Shown: in pieces, positions 35,020 through 47,210 of the stretch
Numbering within the stretch: the stretch's first letter is position 1
Layout of the letters: each line of letters begins with the position of its first letter
From: Anabas testudineus
Taxonomy: Eukaryota > Chordata > Actinopteri > Anabantiformes > Anabantidae
Direction: 5' to 3'
DNA length: 64,000 nucleotides
NCBI RefSeq assembly: GCF_900324465.2
Contig: NC_046614.1
Coordinates: forward strand, 24,463,236 to 24,527,235
Position numbers and translations under genes: made by a program
Notes under the pieces: model-generated
The model's database searches: none
What the model saw: only the letters and a program-made list of their open reading frames with translations
What the model was told of the DNA's origin: nothing

Positions 35020-35150
35020 TATACAAACCTATTCTTCTTCTATTTAGCACTGCACCTGTCAGGACTGTGTCCGGCGGATACCTGTCTGTAGGTAGGGAGG
35101 GGAACAGGAAGAGAGATCACTCTTTAGATGTTTGTGCTAATTATACAGTG
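35020..35150 (-). promoter_or_regulatory. Possible promoter and first exon of gene D
   Basis: The minus strand has a TATA-like GTATAATTA at about 35,146-35,138. It is followed by a stretch resembling the gene B first exon (CTACAGACAG against CTACAGACCAG) and a possible donor CTGACAG|GTGCAG near 35,058. This is weaker than for the other genes. Confidence 0.3.
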
Positions 35151-36301
35151 AGGTGAGATCATCTTAGCTCGAGGGACTGAGGAAGATTGTTATTTAGTTG
35201 CAAACAGTAATATTACCAATATACTGTCACAACTAGTTTTGAAGAAAACATTATCTAAGATGCTAATAATACATTAATAATGCCTTTAGGTTGTGCAACT
35301 TTACTTTCAGAATTACACATTTAAACCTAACGACATCTCATTAATATTGACAGGCTTTATTGTCGTTTTTGACAGAATGGGTTGACAGGAAGGTTGTAAC
35401 AAGAACCAGCCTGGACCAGAGACCTGGTCCTGTTTTGCAAACATGAGCACACATAGCTCAGTACTGGGTCCACTCTGAGATTCTGACGCTTTGACATTGT
35501 ACTGTTGTTGTTATTAAGACTTGTTGTTTTTTCCAGGTTGATGTGATCTCAGACTTTGTAGTTTTCTCTCTTCTCTTGAACCCTTTCTATTTTCTCTCCT
35601 TGTCTATTGTGCAATCCTCGGCATGCCATCATGTTAGTATTCTATCGCATTATTGTTACGATTTGAAATGCAAATTAACCATTTGGCTATTAGAGCACTT
35701 GTAGGCTGTTTTCAGGTAATTGTTATTGCATGTGATTACTTAAGCTGTTGTCCTACTACTTTATTTATATAGACTTTGTCTGCTGTTCATTCAGTCTACA
35801 TTTTACACACATTCACATTATTTTTTGAAATGGTTGTGAATTCCCTAAATCCCACGAGATAGTCACCAAGTCAGCAAAACTGTTAATGCTATACTATGCT
35901 ATAAGCTATGTGGGCACTGAATTTTAGTATAGAAACTTTTTGGCTTCATTTTTGTTAAATGATTAATGAAAAAGTTATGTTGTTTGTCTGAGGCTGTATT
36001 TTCCTATTAGCAAGACCACTACGATCTAATGATTTCTATTCCTTTTTTAATATAAAAGCTTAGCTGTACAATTAAAGTATTTCAAATTAAGTATATTATG
36101 TAAAAAAAGAAACAAATGCAGAGATTTATTGGGAGTTTATTAATTAAGAAACTGACCAAAGTGTAACAAACTGACTCTTATTAACATTTTAATATTATGA
36201 TTATTCATATCATTATTATTATTAAGTATCCCCACAATAACTGATGGTCATATTGATCATGCAATCATCATATTATCACACATACAATGCGTGTAATAAG
36301 T
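35151..36301. other. Intergenic D-E
   Basis: About 1.1 kb of AT-rich sequence. No gene, repeat family or structured element is recognised. Confidence 0.5.
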
Positions 36302-38167
36302 TCACCTGAGGTTAACTTTCAATAACACTGGCCTGACCCTGATCAAACTGTGGTTCCTAAAAGTCAGGTATCGAGTCCAATACTTCCTAAATTGCTTGTC
36401 GCGAAAACCATAGATCACAGGGCTCAAGAACCGAGGAATGATGTAGACAAGGAGGAAGAAGATGTAGCGAATCTCCAGACCCAGATTGGGAAAGATTGAG
36501 ATGAGAGCAGCTTGTAGAGAGGGAACCACAAAGGCAAGCATGCACAGCATCAGCTGAGGAGGAGGCAAACATGTGGGAAAAGAGACATCATGATGAACTA
36601 ACATCAAGTCTTTCAGATATTACGTAATTGTTTAAATGCAGAAAGTCTTCTCTAGATAGAGAAATTAATTTAGAAAATTTTACTTGAAATCATTTCAACT
36701 TTAACATTTTGTAAATTAACCTTCTTGTACCAAAATATAAATTTAGCAATTGGTAGCAAAAAATTCTCATACTTTCAATTTTCTCTTTGTGATATATTAA
36801 AAAGTGTCAGTATTACTGCCTTAGTAGTGTTTTTTCCCCAGACTGTGGAAAGTTTAACTTGTACTACACAAATGTACCTAATTTCATGAATAGCATTAGT
36901 TATTTAGGATATTGCTTTAGTATTCTAATTACTGAGTCATGCATTATTTACCCATTTACTTTTTTCTTATGAAACCCACCTGGACCCCATGAAGCAGTAC
37001 AGTGTTCCTCGCTCTGTTTACTGAAGCCAGGCTTGTTGAGGCAGCTTGTGCTGTCAGCATAATCTTACAGTAGGTGTAGACTAGTGTCAGAGCCACAAAG
37101 GAGAGGTATGTCCCATCAAACACACAGTTCTTGTAGTAGATGGACTTGTCACGAAAAAGAAATGAGTGATCACAAAAAATGGTGGTTTGGAAGAAACTTG
37201 GAGGTTCCTTGACAACAGTGATGATGAGGTCTGTGATGGGTGGCGTGATGGTGAGGAGGAGGATGGCACAGATGAAGAGTATGGTACGTGGGACAGTGCA
37301 CATGTGGCTGTAGTGCAGTGGAAAGCAGATAGAGATGTATCGCTCCACAGCCATACCAGCCAGGGTGAGAGGGGTGGAGCGCGTGGTGACAACTGCTGTC
37401 ATGATCTCAGGGAGGCAAAGTGTAGTGGTGGTGTTAGATCAGTGGGTTACTTATTCTATGCATTTTTTCTGTTCTGTGTTATAGAATGATTTCAGTAATG
37501 TAACAGTAAATTATCAAGTCTTCATGGCAAATATTAAATCCACTTTTCCCAAAACTTGTTTGTATGACTTCTGCTCACACCCAGTGTCTGTGTCTGTGAT
37601 GAAGCACTTACGAGAAGGCAGCAGACAGAAGTGTGGATCTTCCTAAAGATGTAGCTGGTCACTAAAAGAGCAGTGACGAGGCTCAGCTGCAGGGCGTCGT
37701 TGATCACCATGCACATGAACATGATATACCGGGGGTTCTCGTAGAATAGACTAGGGTCAGATAATGAGTACTGTATTATTACAGAGGGACTGCAGATTAT
37801 TAGAATTAGATATTATTCATTTTTTAATGTAAACTGTTAAACTGTTGTTAAAATTAACTTTAGGAATGACATCAAATATCTTGTTCTGTCTATTTAAAAA
37901 GCCAACATGCAAGTCATGCACAAATCACTTTGGAATGTAGCACTTGTGGAGCTTTAAAACTGTGGACCTGTGGCGCAGGAAGGTGTGCACCATGCTGCAG
38001 TTGATGATGCTTAGAACCAGCCATACCAGCATGGCTGCTATGTTCTTGGCCAGAATACTAGAGAAGCTCTCTTTAAATCCATTTTCAGCACCTTCGGTCA
38101 GTGAAGAGCTGGTATTTGTAATTAGCAGGTCCAGGTAGGTGGAGGAGGTGGTGTTCAGCACCAACAT
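36302..38167 (-). CDS. Odorant receptor 131-2-like, gene E (four coding exons, different intron positions)
   Basis: Exons are 38167-37968, 37750-37612, 37405-36980 and 36553-36302. They total 1,017 nt, giving 338 residues. The introns lie after codon 66 (phase 2), after VCCLL (phase 0) and inside TM6 after LLHGVQ (phase 0). None of these positions is used in A-D. The first donor (CACAG|GTCCAC) is weak; the others are good (GTAAGT, GTGGGT). The N-terminus (MLVLNTTSSTYLDLLITNTS) is longer than in the neighbours and has NTT and NTS sites. Landmarks are YENPRYIMFMCMVIND, AGMAVERYISICFP (E134-R135-Y136), ARNTVLLHGVQ|LMLCMLAF and RFLSPVIYGFRDKQF. It is a divergent but apparently intact receptor. 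The exon 1 end is the least certain junction. Confidence 0.82.
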
Positions 38168-38180
38168 CTCCTTCAAAATC

Positions 38181-38775
38181 TGAGGAAAAAAAAACAAATT
38201 TAAACTAATATTTTGCACAGGATCACAAACAATATTAGTCATTTATAGCTCTGTATGTTTTTAAAATGTACCCATAGAAATCTGCAGGAAGGTTCGAGGA
38301 AATCAGTTTCAGTATAATAGGTAATTTACTTTATTTTGTTTTTATCTCTGTCACATTTTCACAATTTGGTTTTGTCTTTAAGACATACACTGCTTTTCCT
38401 TTGAAACAGAACAGTACATTTATTTAATTAAATTATTTCAAGTATAACACAAGATATTGTAGAACACATTGCTATGTTAAGTATTAGTATTACGTTATTA
38501 TGTTATGGTTTTAGTGTAAATGGAAAACAAAAATGTTTTAAATCTCAAACTACATTTATAAGTTCACAGATATTCAATCTCAAAAATCAGATGTATGAAT
38601 TATCTAGTTTTGCTGTTAAGACATAAAATTCAAGTATTTTATCCATAAATGTTCACAATGTTACTGTATAAATATAAAACCTTTTTTTAAGAACAAAAAG
38701 AAATGGTGCCATTCATATCAGGTTCTATTGCAAAAAGTAAAGTAAACAAGAGCAAGAGCCTCTCCCACCTCTCAC
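38181..38775 (-). other. 5'-UTR intron of gene E
   Basis: An acceptor (TTTCCTCAG) ends at about 38,181, 14 bases before the ATG. The first-exon donor is at 38,775. The interval is AT-rich with no other feature. Confidence 0.6.
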
Positions 38776-38830
38776 CTGTGTCACTGACACTGTCGGCGAC
38801 CTCCTCCAGCTGTCTGTTGCCTGTTATATA
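38776..38830 (-). promoter_or_regulatory. Promoter and noncoding first exon of gene E
   Basis: TATATAA (minus) at 38830-38824 is followed by a GC-richer first exon ending GACACAG|GTGAGA (exon end 38776). This is a strong consensus donor. Confidence 0.65.
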
Positions 38831-38834
38831 ATGA

Positions 38835-39059
38835 TTTGTCTATGTGGGTGTGTTTTGATCAGGTTGTCTGTGTATAATATAATTGATCAGGTGTATAATA
38901 GGTGTATTATAATAAAGTTCAGAAATGTGTATTGACAATGTAGTGACTTTTTATCCTGGAGGATATGGAAGAAATATTTTATTTATATTATTATGAATTT
39001 TATACGGAACAAAAATAAGGAAGCTATGACTGTACAGTTAAATGGACGTGGAGTATATA
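38835..39059. other. Upstream flank of gene E
   Basis: AT-rich. No feature is seen. Confidence 0.4.
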
Positions 39060-39890
39060 TTAATAAACCCTAGCAGTTGTTTTTTTTCAATGTTATTTGA
39101 GTTCAGCGGCAGGTGGCTGCAGTCCTTCAGCCCCTTGCCTTGACTGGTTGGGGTAAGTGGAAGAAGAGGGAGAACAAAAACAACAGGCAGCAAAAACTTG
39201 ACATTGGGCATGTCAGTAGGACCAGTAACTGGACTCCGGAGATCTACAGCTCCAAGCAGGAGGATACCTGTAGAGGAGAACAGAGAGAGGGAGACAGAGA
39301 GGAGGAAACACAACTACAGGAGAGAGAAGACACAAAGTTAATGACATGAAATGAATTAGAATGGATAGAGGAGAAAGGAGAGAGGAGAGGAGCTCAGTTT
39401 ATCAGTAGAGGTCCCCCAGCAGAATAACCTATAGCAGCAGAACTAAGAGATGGTTCAGAGTCACCTGATCCATCTCTAACTATAAGCTTTATAAAAAAGG
39501 AAAGTTTTAAGTCTAGTCTTAAATGTAGAGACGGTGTCTGACTCCAGAACCTGAACTGGGAGCTGGTTCCACAAGAGAGGGGCTTGGTAGCTAAAGGCTC
39601 TGCCTCCCATTCTACATTTGGAAACTCTAGGAACCACAAGTAAACCTGCAGTCTGAGAACGGAGAGTTCTGCTTGGAAGATATGGAACTATGAGGGTCTT
39701 TAAGATAAGATGGAGCCTGATTATTAAGGGATTTATAAGTTAGGAGAAGAATTTTAAATTCAATTCTGGATTTAACAGGGAGCCAATGGAGAGAAGCTAA
39801 CGTTGGAGAAATATGATCTCTCTTACTAATTCCAGTCAGAACTCTGGCTGCAGCATTTTGGATTAACAAAAAGAATGAAAAAACAAACAA
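39060..39890 (-). mobile_element. LINE 3' end (CR1/L2-type)
   Basis: The minus strand reads LIQNAAARVLTGISKRDHIS, then LHWLPVKSRIEFKILLLTYK (about 39,870-39,750). The terminal LATKPLSCGT region follows at about 39,600-39,560, then a 3' UTR. This is typical of the C-terminus of fish L2/CR1-type LINE polymerases. It is 5' truncated, and a small in-frame interruption lies near 39,640. Confidence 0.8.
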
Positions 39891-39899
39891 ACAAACTAA

Positions 39900-40640
39900 A
39901 AACTAAACTACTAAACTACAGATTAATAATGAACTTGTATGTGTAGAGTTTATTACACTGTTGAGTTGTACAGTCCAACCGTGGTGGGAATGATCTGGCA
40001 CCACACAGGATGTCCACTGCTCCGGGACTATCTCCAGACTCAGGCTCACGTTAAAGAAGTATGTGACTACCTCACAGAGCTGGTCAGCACAGTTCCTGAG
40101 TAGTCTGGGGCTGATGCCATCAAGACCTGCAGCCTTCCTGATCTTTAGCCGCCTCAGATTTCTCCTTACCTGATCTGCAGTGAAGGAGGCGGGGTTGGAG
40201 GTGGGGGTCACACATGAGCAGCTTATGGAGGGGAGTGACATGGAGTGATTTGAATTTGAATGTGTGGGGGTGGATGTAACCAGTGGACTGCAGATTTGTG
40301 AAGTCGGAGGAGGGGGGCTGACATCAAATCTGTTGAAGAACAGGTTTAACTTGTTTGCCAAGCCCTGATCTTCCTTAGCCATCCCTGGGCCTGCCAGATT
40401 TTGTACTTGAGTTAATGCTGAACTGTCCTCTGCTCCTCTCTCTCCCATGAAATGAAAGCCCCACTCTTCTTATTTAGCAGGACCTTAAGCTCAGCGGTCG
40501 CCCAGGCCTTGTTGTTAGAAAAGCACCGCTCCCTCCGGGTTGTCACGGTGTTCTCCACACAGAAGTTGATGTAGTCTGTGATGCAGTCCACAGGCCATTG
40601 ATATCTTCTCTATGAGAGCTGCTTTCCCAGTCTAAATAAT
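39900..40640 (-). mobile_element. LINE fragment (pre-RT and N-terminal RT)
   Basis: The minus strand encodes LANKLNLFFNRFDVS, then VRRNLRRLKIRKAAGLDGIS and PRLLRNCADQLCEVVTYFFN at about 40,380-40,010. The upstream sequence to about 40,640 fits the region before RT. It probably belongs to a different element from the one at 39,060-39,890, because the intervening RT core is missing. Confidence 0.75.
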
Positions 40641-40699
40641 ACCTTAAACCTTTGCATGGTACTGTAATCTGTTATGCACTGTAGGGGAGGTCACTGTGT

Positions 40700-42534
40700 T
40701 CAGTTTGTGTTCCTGTTGCGTAGAAAGTACGTCCTGAGGTATTTCCTGAACATTTTGTCTCTGACACCATAGATGATTGGGCTCAGGAACCTGGGTAGGA
40801 TGTAGACGATCAGGTAGTTTGCGAATCTGATTTCTAAAATTCGTCCAGGGAACATGAGATGAAGAATGATCTCTACACTTGGGGAAATGTAGGAGAGCAT
40901 GCACATGGCCAACTGGACTCCGTGAAGCAGGATAGTGTTTCTGGCTTTGCAGGCCAAAACTTTGTCTGTGGAAAGAGTCCTGGCTGCAAACAAAATCCTA
41001 AAGTAGGTAAATATCAGAGTTAGAAACACACCAGAGAAGTAGATAATATCAATGGCTTGTCTTTTAGATGCTAGTATTGGGTCTCTGAACACATTCTGTC
41101 GCAGGCAGAAGACTGATTGGTGAAAGAAGTTCAAGGACTCGGTTATCAGTGTCACAAAAAGGTCTGCAATATCTGGAGCTACAGAAATAAACCATATCAA
41201 CCCTATGACAATGTAAGTCCTCCTTGCTGTGCAGATTTGAGGGTGGTGTAAAGGCTGACAAATAGCAATGTAACGCTCTATGGCCATGCTAGCTAGGTTG
41301 ATTGGGGTGTTTCTGGTGGTGAAGACGGCCATAAGGATGAAGAAGCAGCAGAAAGAAACATTTATCGTGTAAAAGATGTAGCTGAGGACAAAAAGTGTGA
41401 TGGTGACTGTCAGCTGGATGGCATCATTGATGACCATGTGGATGAAAAGTATGTAACGAGGATCAGCATGAAATATCTGGATGAAGACAGAAAGAGAAAG
41501 GCAAGTTAAAATATGTGAAACATTGCATTTTGTAAGATTCTATCACCTAAAATAGTGCAACAGCCACTTCATCTGCACGTAATGTTACTTTCATGTGAGT
41601 ATGTGGAAAATATCTTATTCATTGATAGTAACCTGGCTCCAATAACTGCACGTGTAAAAAAACACAGGACCTAATTTTGCTGGGCCAGAGTTTGAATGTG
41701 CTTCTGCCCACAGATCATTCATGTGTTATACCTGGTGTCTGAAAAAGGTGCTAACTAAGGTGCCATTGATGTAGCTGAGGATGAGCCAGACCAAAACCAA
41801 AATCAAGTTCTTCATAAAGGCTGTGCTGAAGGTATCTCTGATGAGCGTGAACTGGTCCAGCAGCAGAGAAAGCAGAAAAAAAAAACAAAAAAACAACGTA
41901 TTTATTTATTTGAATTCCATTATTGTTTCGACCAGTGGCCCCCTCAGGGTTTTTAAAAAAATTGGCTATAATAATTGGTATACTATGGGGATGTCAGGGG
42001 ATTTGGGAAGTGTTCTTTTTACTCTAATACAAACTTCAAGTATCTGTATAATAATTTATATTACAAGTGCAGTATTGATAGCTTATTTTATGTTTAAAGC
42101 ACAATTACAATGTACAATTAGTTATCATTTCAGTTGGAATAGTAACACATTATAACTGGTATAACACCAAACAATGTGTATGTAGTCTGGAGTGCAAAAT
42201 ACATTTTTATCAATTAGCTTATAGGTATTTTATTAATCACATACCTTTTATTAATTAGCTTGTCTATCCTCCTAAACATAGAACTCAGGATTTTAGTTCT
42301 GGATCTCTGATTTGCGTATTTTGAAAAAGAGTATTAAACTACAATATTATTTAGTTGTGTTGTAATTTAATGTAAAAAGAAACATCAGGGAGTGATGTTT
42401 GTTTTCAGAATCAATTAAGAAAATCATGGTTACAGTAGCAGCCCTTTGATTAAGTTTACTCCAAAATAATAAACTTAATATTTTCAAATTCATCAAACCT
42501 GATAAGTCACGTTGTCTCGATCCACAGAACTCAT
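40700..42534 (-). CDS. Odorant receptor 131-2-like, gene F (three coding exons)
   Basis: Exons are 42534-42499 (12 codons, MSSVDRDNVTYQ), 41851-41732 and 41476-40700. They total 933 nt, giving 310 residues, and all junctions are phase 0. The small first coding exon begins just after a strong acceptor (TTTTCTCTCTCTCTCAG). It contains an NVT glycosylation site, and its donor is CAG|GTTTGA. Exon 2 covers TM1 and ends FFRHQ|. Exon 3 carries IFHADPRYILFIHMVIND, the TM3 cysteines, ASMAIERYIAICQP (E119-R120-Y121), ARNTILLHGVQLAMCM and RFLSPIIYGVRDKMF. It lacks the introns that A-E have in TM3-TM6. It is intact and a probable odour receptor. The first exon is inferred and is the least certain part. 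Confidence 0.85.
41860..42498 (-). other. Intron 1 of gene F
   Basis: AT-rich, ending in a polypyrimidine tract and CCAG. No inserted element is recognised. Confidence 0.5.
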
Positions 42535-43022
42535 ACTTACTGAGAACTGAGAGAGAGAGAAAAGCACAATCTGACAAATGTAAGGAAATACACCAAAAAC
42601 CCAAACACAGTGAGTGGTAATTCATTTAAATATTGGTGAAGATGACATAAAGTTAGTTGGTATGAGTAAAGATGATGTAGAGGGTTTGATTGAGGTAGAA
42701 AATTCGCAGTGGCAACTCCTGAAAGGGAACAGCTGAATGAAAAAGTTGAAGTTATTCCTGCAAATCTGAAAATCAATTGTCACATTCCACTTATTTCTCA
42801 CCTGCAGCAAAGTGCTGAAGATACGGAGGGTTTAAAGATAAATGTTGAGTTAGAAGTTTGTTATGTTAAAGTCTGGGATATAAATACTTAGAAATGTTTG
42901 CATTGGAGAGTTTATACATACGATAAAAACATTTTAATTGGTCATACTTGTAATTAAACTGAAGAGTTAATTACTAAACTTACTTATAAAATCTAAGCCT
43001 CACTATGTGTTTTTTTGTTTCC

Positions 43023-43079
43023 ACCTACCTGAGTGCTGATCAGTTACAAATGGCAGGCAGCTCGACACAAGTCTTTATA
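43023..43079 (-). promoter_or_regulatory. Promoter and noncoding first exon of gene F
   Basis: TATAAAG (minus) at 43079-43073 precedes a first exon ending CACTCAG|GTAGGT (exon end 43029). Confidence 0.6.
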
Positions 43080-44315
43080 AATACTTCGTCATCCTCCTCT
43101 TCAGTGTTTTAAATATGAGAATGAAATGATGATAATGATAGTGAGCAAATCAAAAGTATTCACAAATGTTTGCTACAAATAGCTCTTTTCGTTGTTGATA
43201 TTATCTTTTATTATCTTATTTTACATGAACTTTTTTTCCTAATTAAAGGATCTTCATACTTTAATAATAAGTATCTGTCGTTACTAAATTTGATTTGACG
43301 TAATATTAGTATCAAGGTTTAGTTATTCCATACATTTTGCATATGTTTTTTTCTTTGCTTTTCTTATTTAGTTAAGCTGATGCCTTAATATAATATCCTT
43401 GGATAGACCTAGTACCTAAGTTGACATAATGGTAATAGATTACAATGTAATGAAAAACATAAAGCAGGGAGAATGGAACGCCATCATATGTTGGGAAATA
43501 TATTTGGAAAAACTACTAAAATAATTAATGACATTTCAAAATAGCTGCTGAATGTGACTGTTAATGTACTTACTGAATATTTGTAATACTCATTACGCAT
43601 TACTATGTGCAGTAATACACATTAACTAACAGGTAAGTAAAAGATTGGTCAGTGTAGATGAGGCACTTTTATTGCTAAAGTTCCCATATTTAGTTTCCTA
43701 AAAGTCCTTTGGTTTACCCTGACATCGCCTATACATAAAAAAATAAATAGAAGATGAATAATCTCTTAATGATACTGATATTTATTTGTCATTAGAGATA
43801 TGCCATAGAGAACTTGCATTTTAAGCAGTTAAGGTAGTAAAATGGTCATTTGGTCTTTATAAAAGTGATAAAAACTGTTCATTTAAATGTTTTTGCAGCT
43901 TGAATATTTTCATAATGAAATACTCTGCCAGTAATTGCTTAAGATTAATCGATTTGTAATTTGTATGTCAAAGTTATTATAAAAATTTCCCTTTTACAGA
44001 GGCCAATGTCACTTTGCAGTTAAAAACACCAATAGGATTTTAAACAATACAGAATGAAGCTGCAAATTGATATGCTTGAGAAGCTGGAACATGCTGATGA
44101 TGACATGGCACATGTAGTTACAGTTTTAGAAAGTACGAAATATTTAGATGTAATTTGTACATTAGATATAATTTGTATATCTTTGATCTTTAATTTTTTA
44201 GGTTTATTGTACTTATAGTCAGCTGCAACAATATAAATCAAAACCACTATTTAAAACACAAATAATCATCAAAGATAATTAAGGTGCCAGAATGTGGTTG
44301 GACTGGGATAATGTT
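43080..44315. other. Intergenic F-G
   Basis: About 1.2 kb of AT-rich sequence with no recognised gene or element. Confidence 0.5.
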
Positions 44316-45708
44316 TCACGTGGGGACTTTTTCTGGTTGGTTGCTCATGCTCACATTACAAAGTATGTAACTTCTCATATATCTTCTGAAGGTCTGGTCT
44401 CGCAGTCCATAAACAATGGGACTAACCAACCGTGGCAGGATCTGAACAAAAACATAGGAAGCAAACCGTACAGCCGGATATTGGTTGGGCAAGAAGATGA
44501 GGAGACCTTGTTCAAATACAGGTCTAGCATAAATAAACATACATAACAGCAACTGAAACCCGTGTAGGAGAAGTGTGTTTCTGGCTTTTTTAATGTGTGC
44601 AGATGCTCCCTTGGCAGCAAACAAAATCCTAAAATAAGCGTAGTGTAGTATGACCCAAACCAGGACCAGGCAGATAATGTGGGATGCATCCCTCTTCTGG
44701 AGGCTGTAGGTGGTTTTGAACACATAATCTCTGGCGCAGGACACTTTAGAGTGAAAGAACTCCAGAGGCTCTGTGGCCAGCAGGACAAAGAGATCTGGCA
44801 GAATAGAGACGGCACTCACAAGCCAGATCAAACCAATCAGAATATAGGTCTTCTTAATGGTACAGATCTGTCCATGACGGAGGGGGATGCACACAGCAAT
44901 GTAGCACTCCACTGCCATTCCAGCCAGATTTAATGGGGTGTTGAAGGTGGTGAGGATGGCGAAGGTCAGCAGGATGAGGCAGAAGGGAACGCTGATTGTG
45001 TACAGGGCGTAGCTGATGATGTGGAGTAGAGTCGACAGAGCCAGCTGCAACATGTCATTCAACACCAAGTGGACGAACAAAATGTAACGAGGGTTCATGT
45101 TAAAGATCTGTAAAGAATAATGGGGAACAGAACGTATCAGAATATAACGTTGCCTAAACGAGTGTAAACAGGAGTGTGGATGATGGATGATCAGTTAGTG
45201 CTTGTTTTATGTTTTTTTTGTAGATGTCTTTAGGCAAATGTTGTGCTTGCTTAGTAAAATATTTGTTAACATACATATTTATATGTGGCATCGTGCATCA
45301 TTTGTTCTGTTGAGTTAGTCTTTAAGCGTGTTTGGCTGATTTTGATCAAGCTGTAGAAATCGTGCACATTTCAAACTGTAGCATCATTCTACCTAAAGCA
45401 GAGTGAGAGAGAAGACTTAGCATCTTAGAATTCTTTTTTTCTACTGGCTTCTAGTCTCATTCTCCTTCCCTTCCCAAACACAAACCCTTGAACATGTTGT
45501 ATTTTACATACAGTTTTAAATTTCATACCTGGTGCTTTCTGAAAGTGTGGACCAGAATGCCATTAATGTAATTAATAGAGATGCAGAGAGCTGTGACAAT
45601 CACATTCTTGATCACAGCTGTGGCAAAGGAGTCGCGCTCATTCCCAGCCACAATCAGAGAGCCGTTGAGAGACAAATTCATGTCTGGAACAACAGAATCC
45701 TTTTTCAT
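44316..45708 (-). CDS. Odorant receptor 131-2-like, gene G (two coding exons; ECY in place of ERY)
   Basis: Exons are 45708-45529 and 45107-44316. They total 972 nt, giving 323 residues, with one coding intron (CAG|GTATGA to TTTACAG|ATC) in phase 0 after FRKHQ. The ATG follows an acceptor directly (TTTATTTCAG|ATG), so a noncoding exon lies upstream. The N-terminus has NLS and NGS glycosylation sites. Landmarks are IFNMNPRYILFVHLVLND, a TM3 cysteine (C103), AGMAVECYIAVC, KKARNTLLLHGFQLLLCM and RLVSPIVYGLRDQTF. Residue 128, the arginine of the E/DRY motif in A-F, is cysteine (TGC). The frame is otherwise intact. G joins H, I, K and L in having this change. Confidence 0.9.
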
Positions 45709-46100
45709 CTGAAATAAAGATTGATCACATTTTAAGTCTACTCAACTCGGATTGAAGACTTTAAGATTTTAAAAAGAAGAAACTGTGCTGTGACCATGTA
45801 ACAATAACCAAAGTGCTGTAAGGTCTATAGATTCAATAATATTACTTTCAAAAAATGTTTAAGTCAAATGAAAACGTACCACTTTGTCTGGTTATGTCAG
45901 AAACAGTTGTAAATATTACATAAAATAACCTTTATTACACTTTGAGCTGTGTTTAGTGACAAAAGCTCCAAAAATATTAATGTCAATAATGAAATTAATC
46001 CATAGAAAACACTCAAACACCATAATTGATATTATATTAAATAAGATCAGTATCATTGTCAGTTTATAGGAATCAAAGATCTAAGCATTATAGACTGCTC

Positions 46101-46158
46101 ATACCCAGTAGGACGTCACACTACTACGATGTGGGCGTTGAAACAAGGAATTTATATA
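46101..46158 (-). promoter_or_regulatory. Promoter and noncoding first exon of gene G
   Basis: CCTATATAAA (TATATAAA at 46158-46151, minus) is followed by a first exon ending CTACTGG|GTATGA (exon end about 46105). Confidence 0.6.
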
Positions 46159-46159
46159 G

Positions 46160-47210
46160 GTTGATCGAACATCCTTGGGGTGTGGAGGTGTGTGTGTGGA
46201 GGTGTGTGGGGGTGTGCTTGCACATCTTGGCATTTGTGTATCTTAAAATAATATTTAAATATTTTTCTAAAAGTGATTTGTTACTTTCCAAGAATAAAAT
46301 GATTTGTATCACACTAATTTTGTACTTTTTCACCTTCTCAGTCATGTCATAGATCAACTGAACCAAATCTCTGTTTTCCACTAGAGGGCGATTCAAGCTG
46401 TAAATTCTCTCTTACTCTAGTCCAGCAGTTCCCAAACCAAGTCCTCAGGCCTCCTACCCTAGTTGTCACTGAGCTACTGAGGGCTGCGTCACATTGCAGT
46501 CTTAACTTATTAACTTATTACACTAAATTTCATCGTTACAGGAGAAAGGATCTGCAAACAACAGGAAAGTGACAGTGAGACTTGAAGTCAGCAAACAGCT
46601 GTTCATATTGTTGCTTATTGGTGGCAAGATGCTAATCGCAACTGAACACAACTCCCTGACTGATATCAGTGAGCTGGTTTTCCATTATCTCATTTTTATG
46701 TGGGATGCTTTACACTGGCAAAACAACAGTGCCAAGTTGCCTCTCTCAATATTTCTTTGAACTAATGCCAAAGTCATTTTCTTCTTTTTGTTATTAGTGC
46801 ATTATGTGAACAGGATGTTGAACTGTGTCACATAACTGGTGAAATGTATCCTTGGCTCTAGCTTTCGCATGCAGTTTTAATATTAAGTAGCAATTCAGTA
46901 TTAGAAGGTAAAAATAGGTGAAATGTGCATTTGTAGTAGTTTTCATGTAATAGAGTCTGTTTGAGACAATAATATTGTGAACTAATTATTACCAGCCCAA
47001 GAACCAGGACTTTTCTTAAGTCTCTTTAAGATTAGTTTTTCTAGTATTGTTTTTTGTGTTAATTGTGTGATCTATAAATATCAGCTCAAAAGCCCTTAAA
47101 AATTAATTGTTTATTCGTTTTAATGGAATAAACCAAAATAAGGGAGGTTAAGATCCATATCAGTTGTAAAGATGTTACAAATAAAAACATTACAGTCACT
47201 GTCATGATGG
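46160..47210. other. Intergenic G-H
   Basis: A short GTGTGTGG-rich patch lies at 46,176-46,220. Otherwise the sequence is AT-rich with no recognised gene. Confidence 0.5.

Noticed and set aside
46056-46352. Open plus-strand frame upstream of gene G
   Set aside because: It overlaps the gene G promoter and first exon, has low-complexity GTGTGTGG content, and shows no family resemblance.
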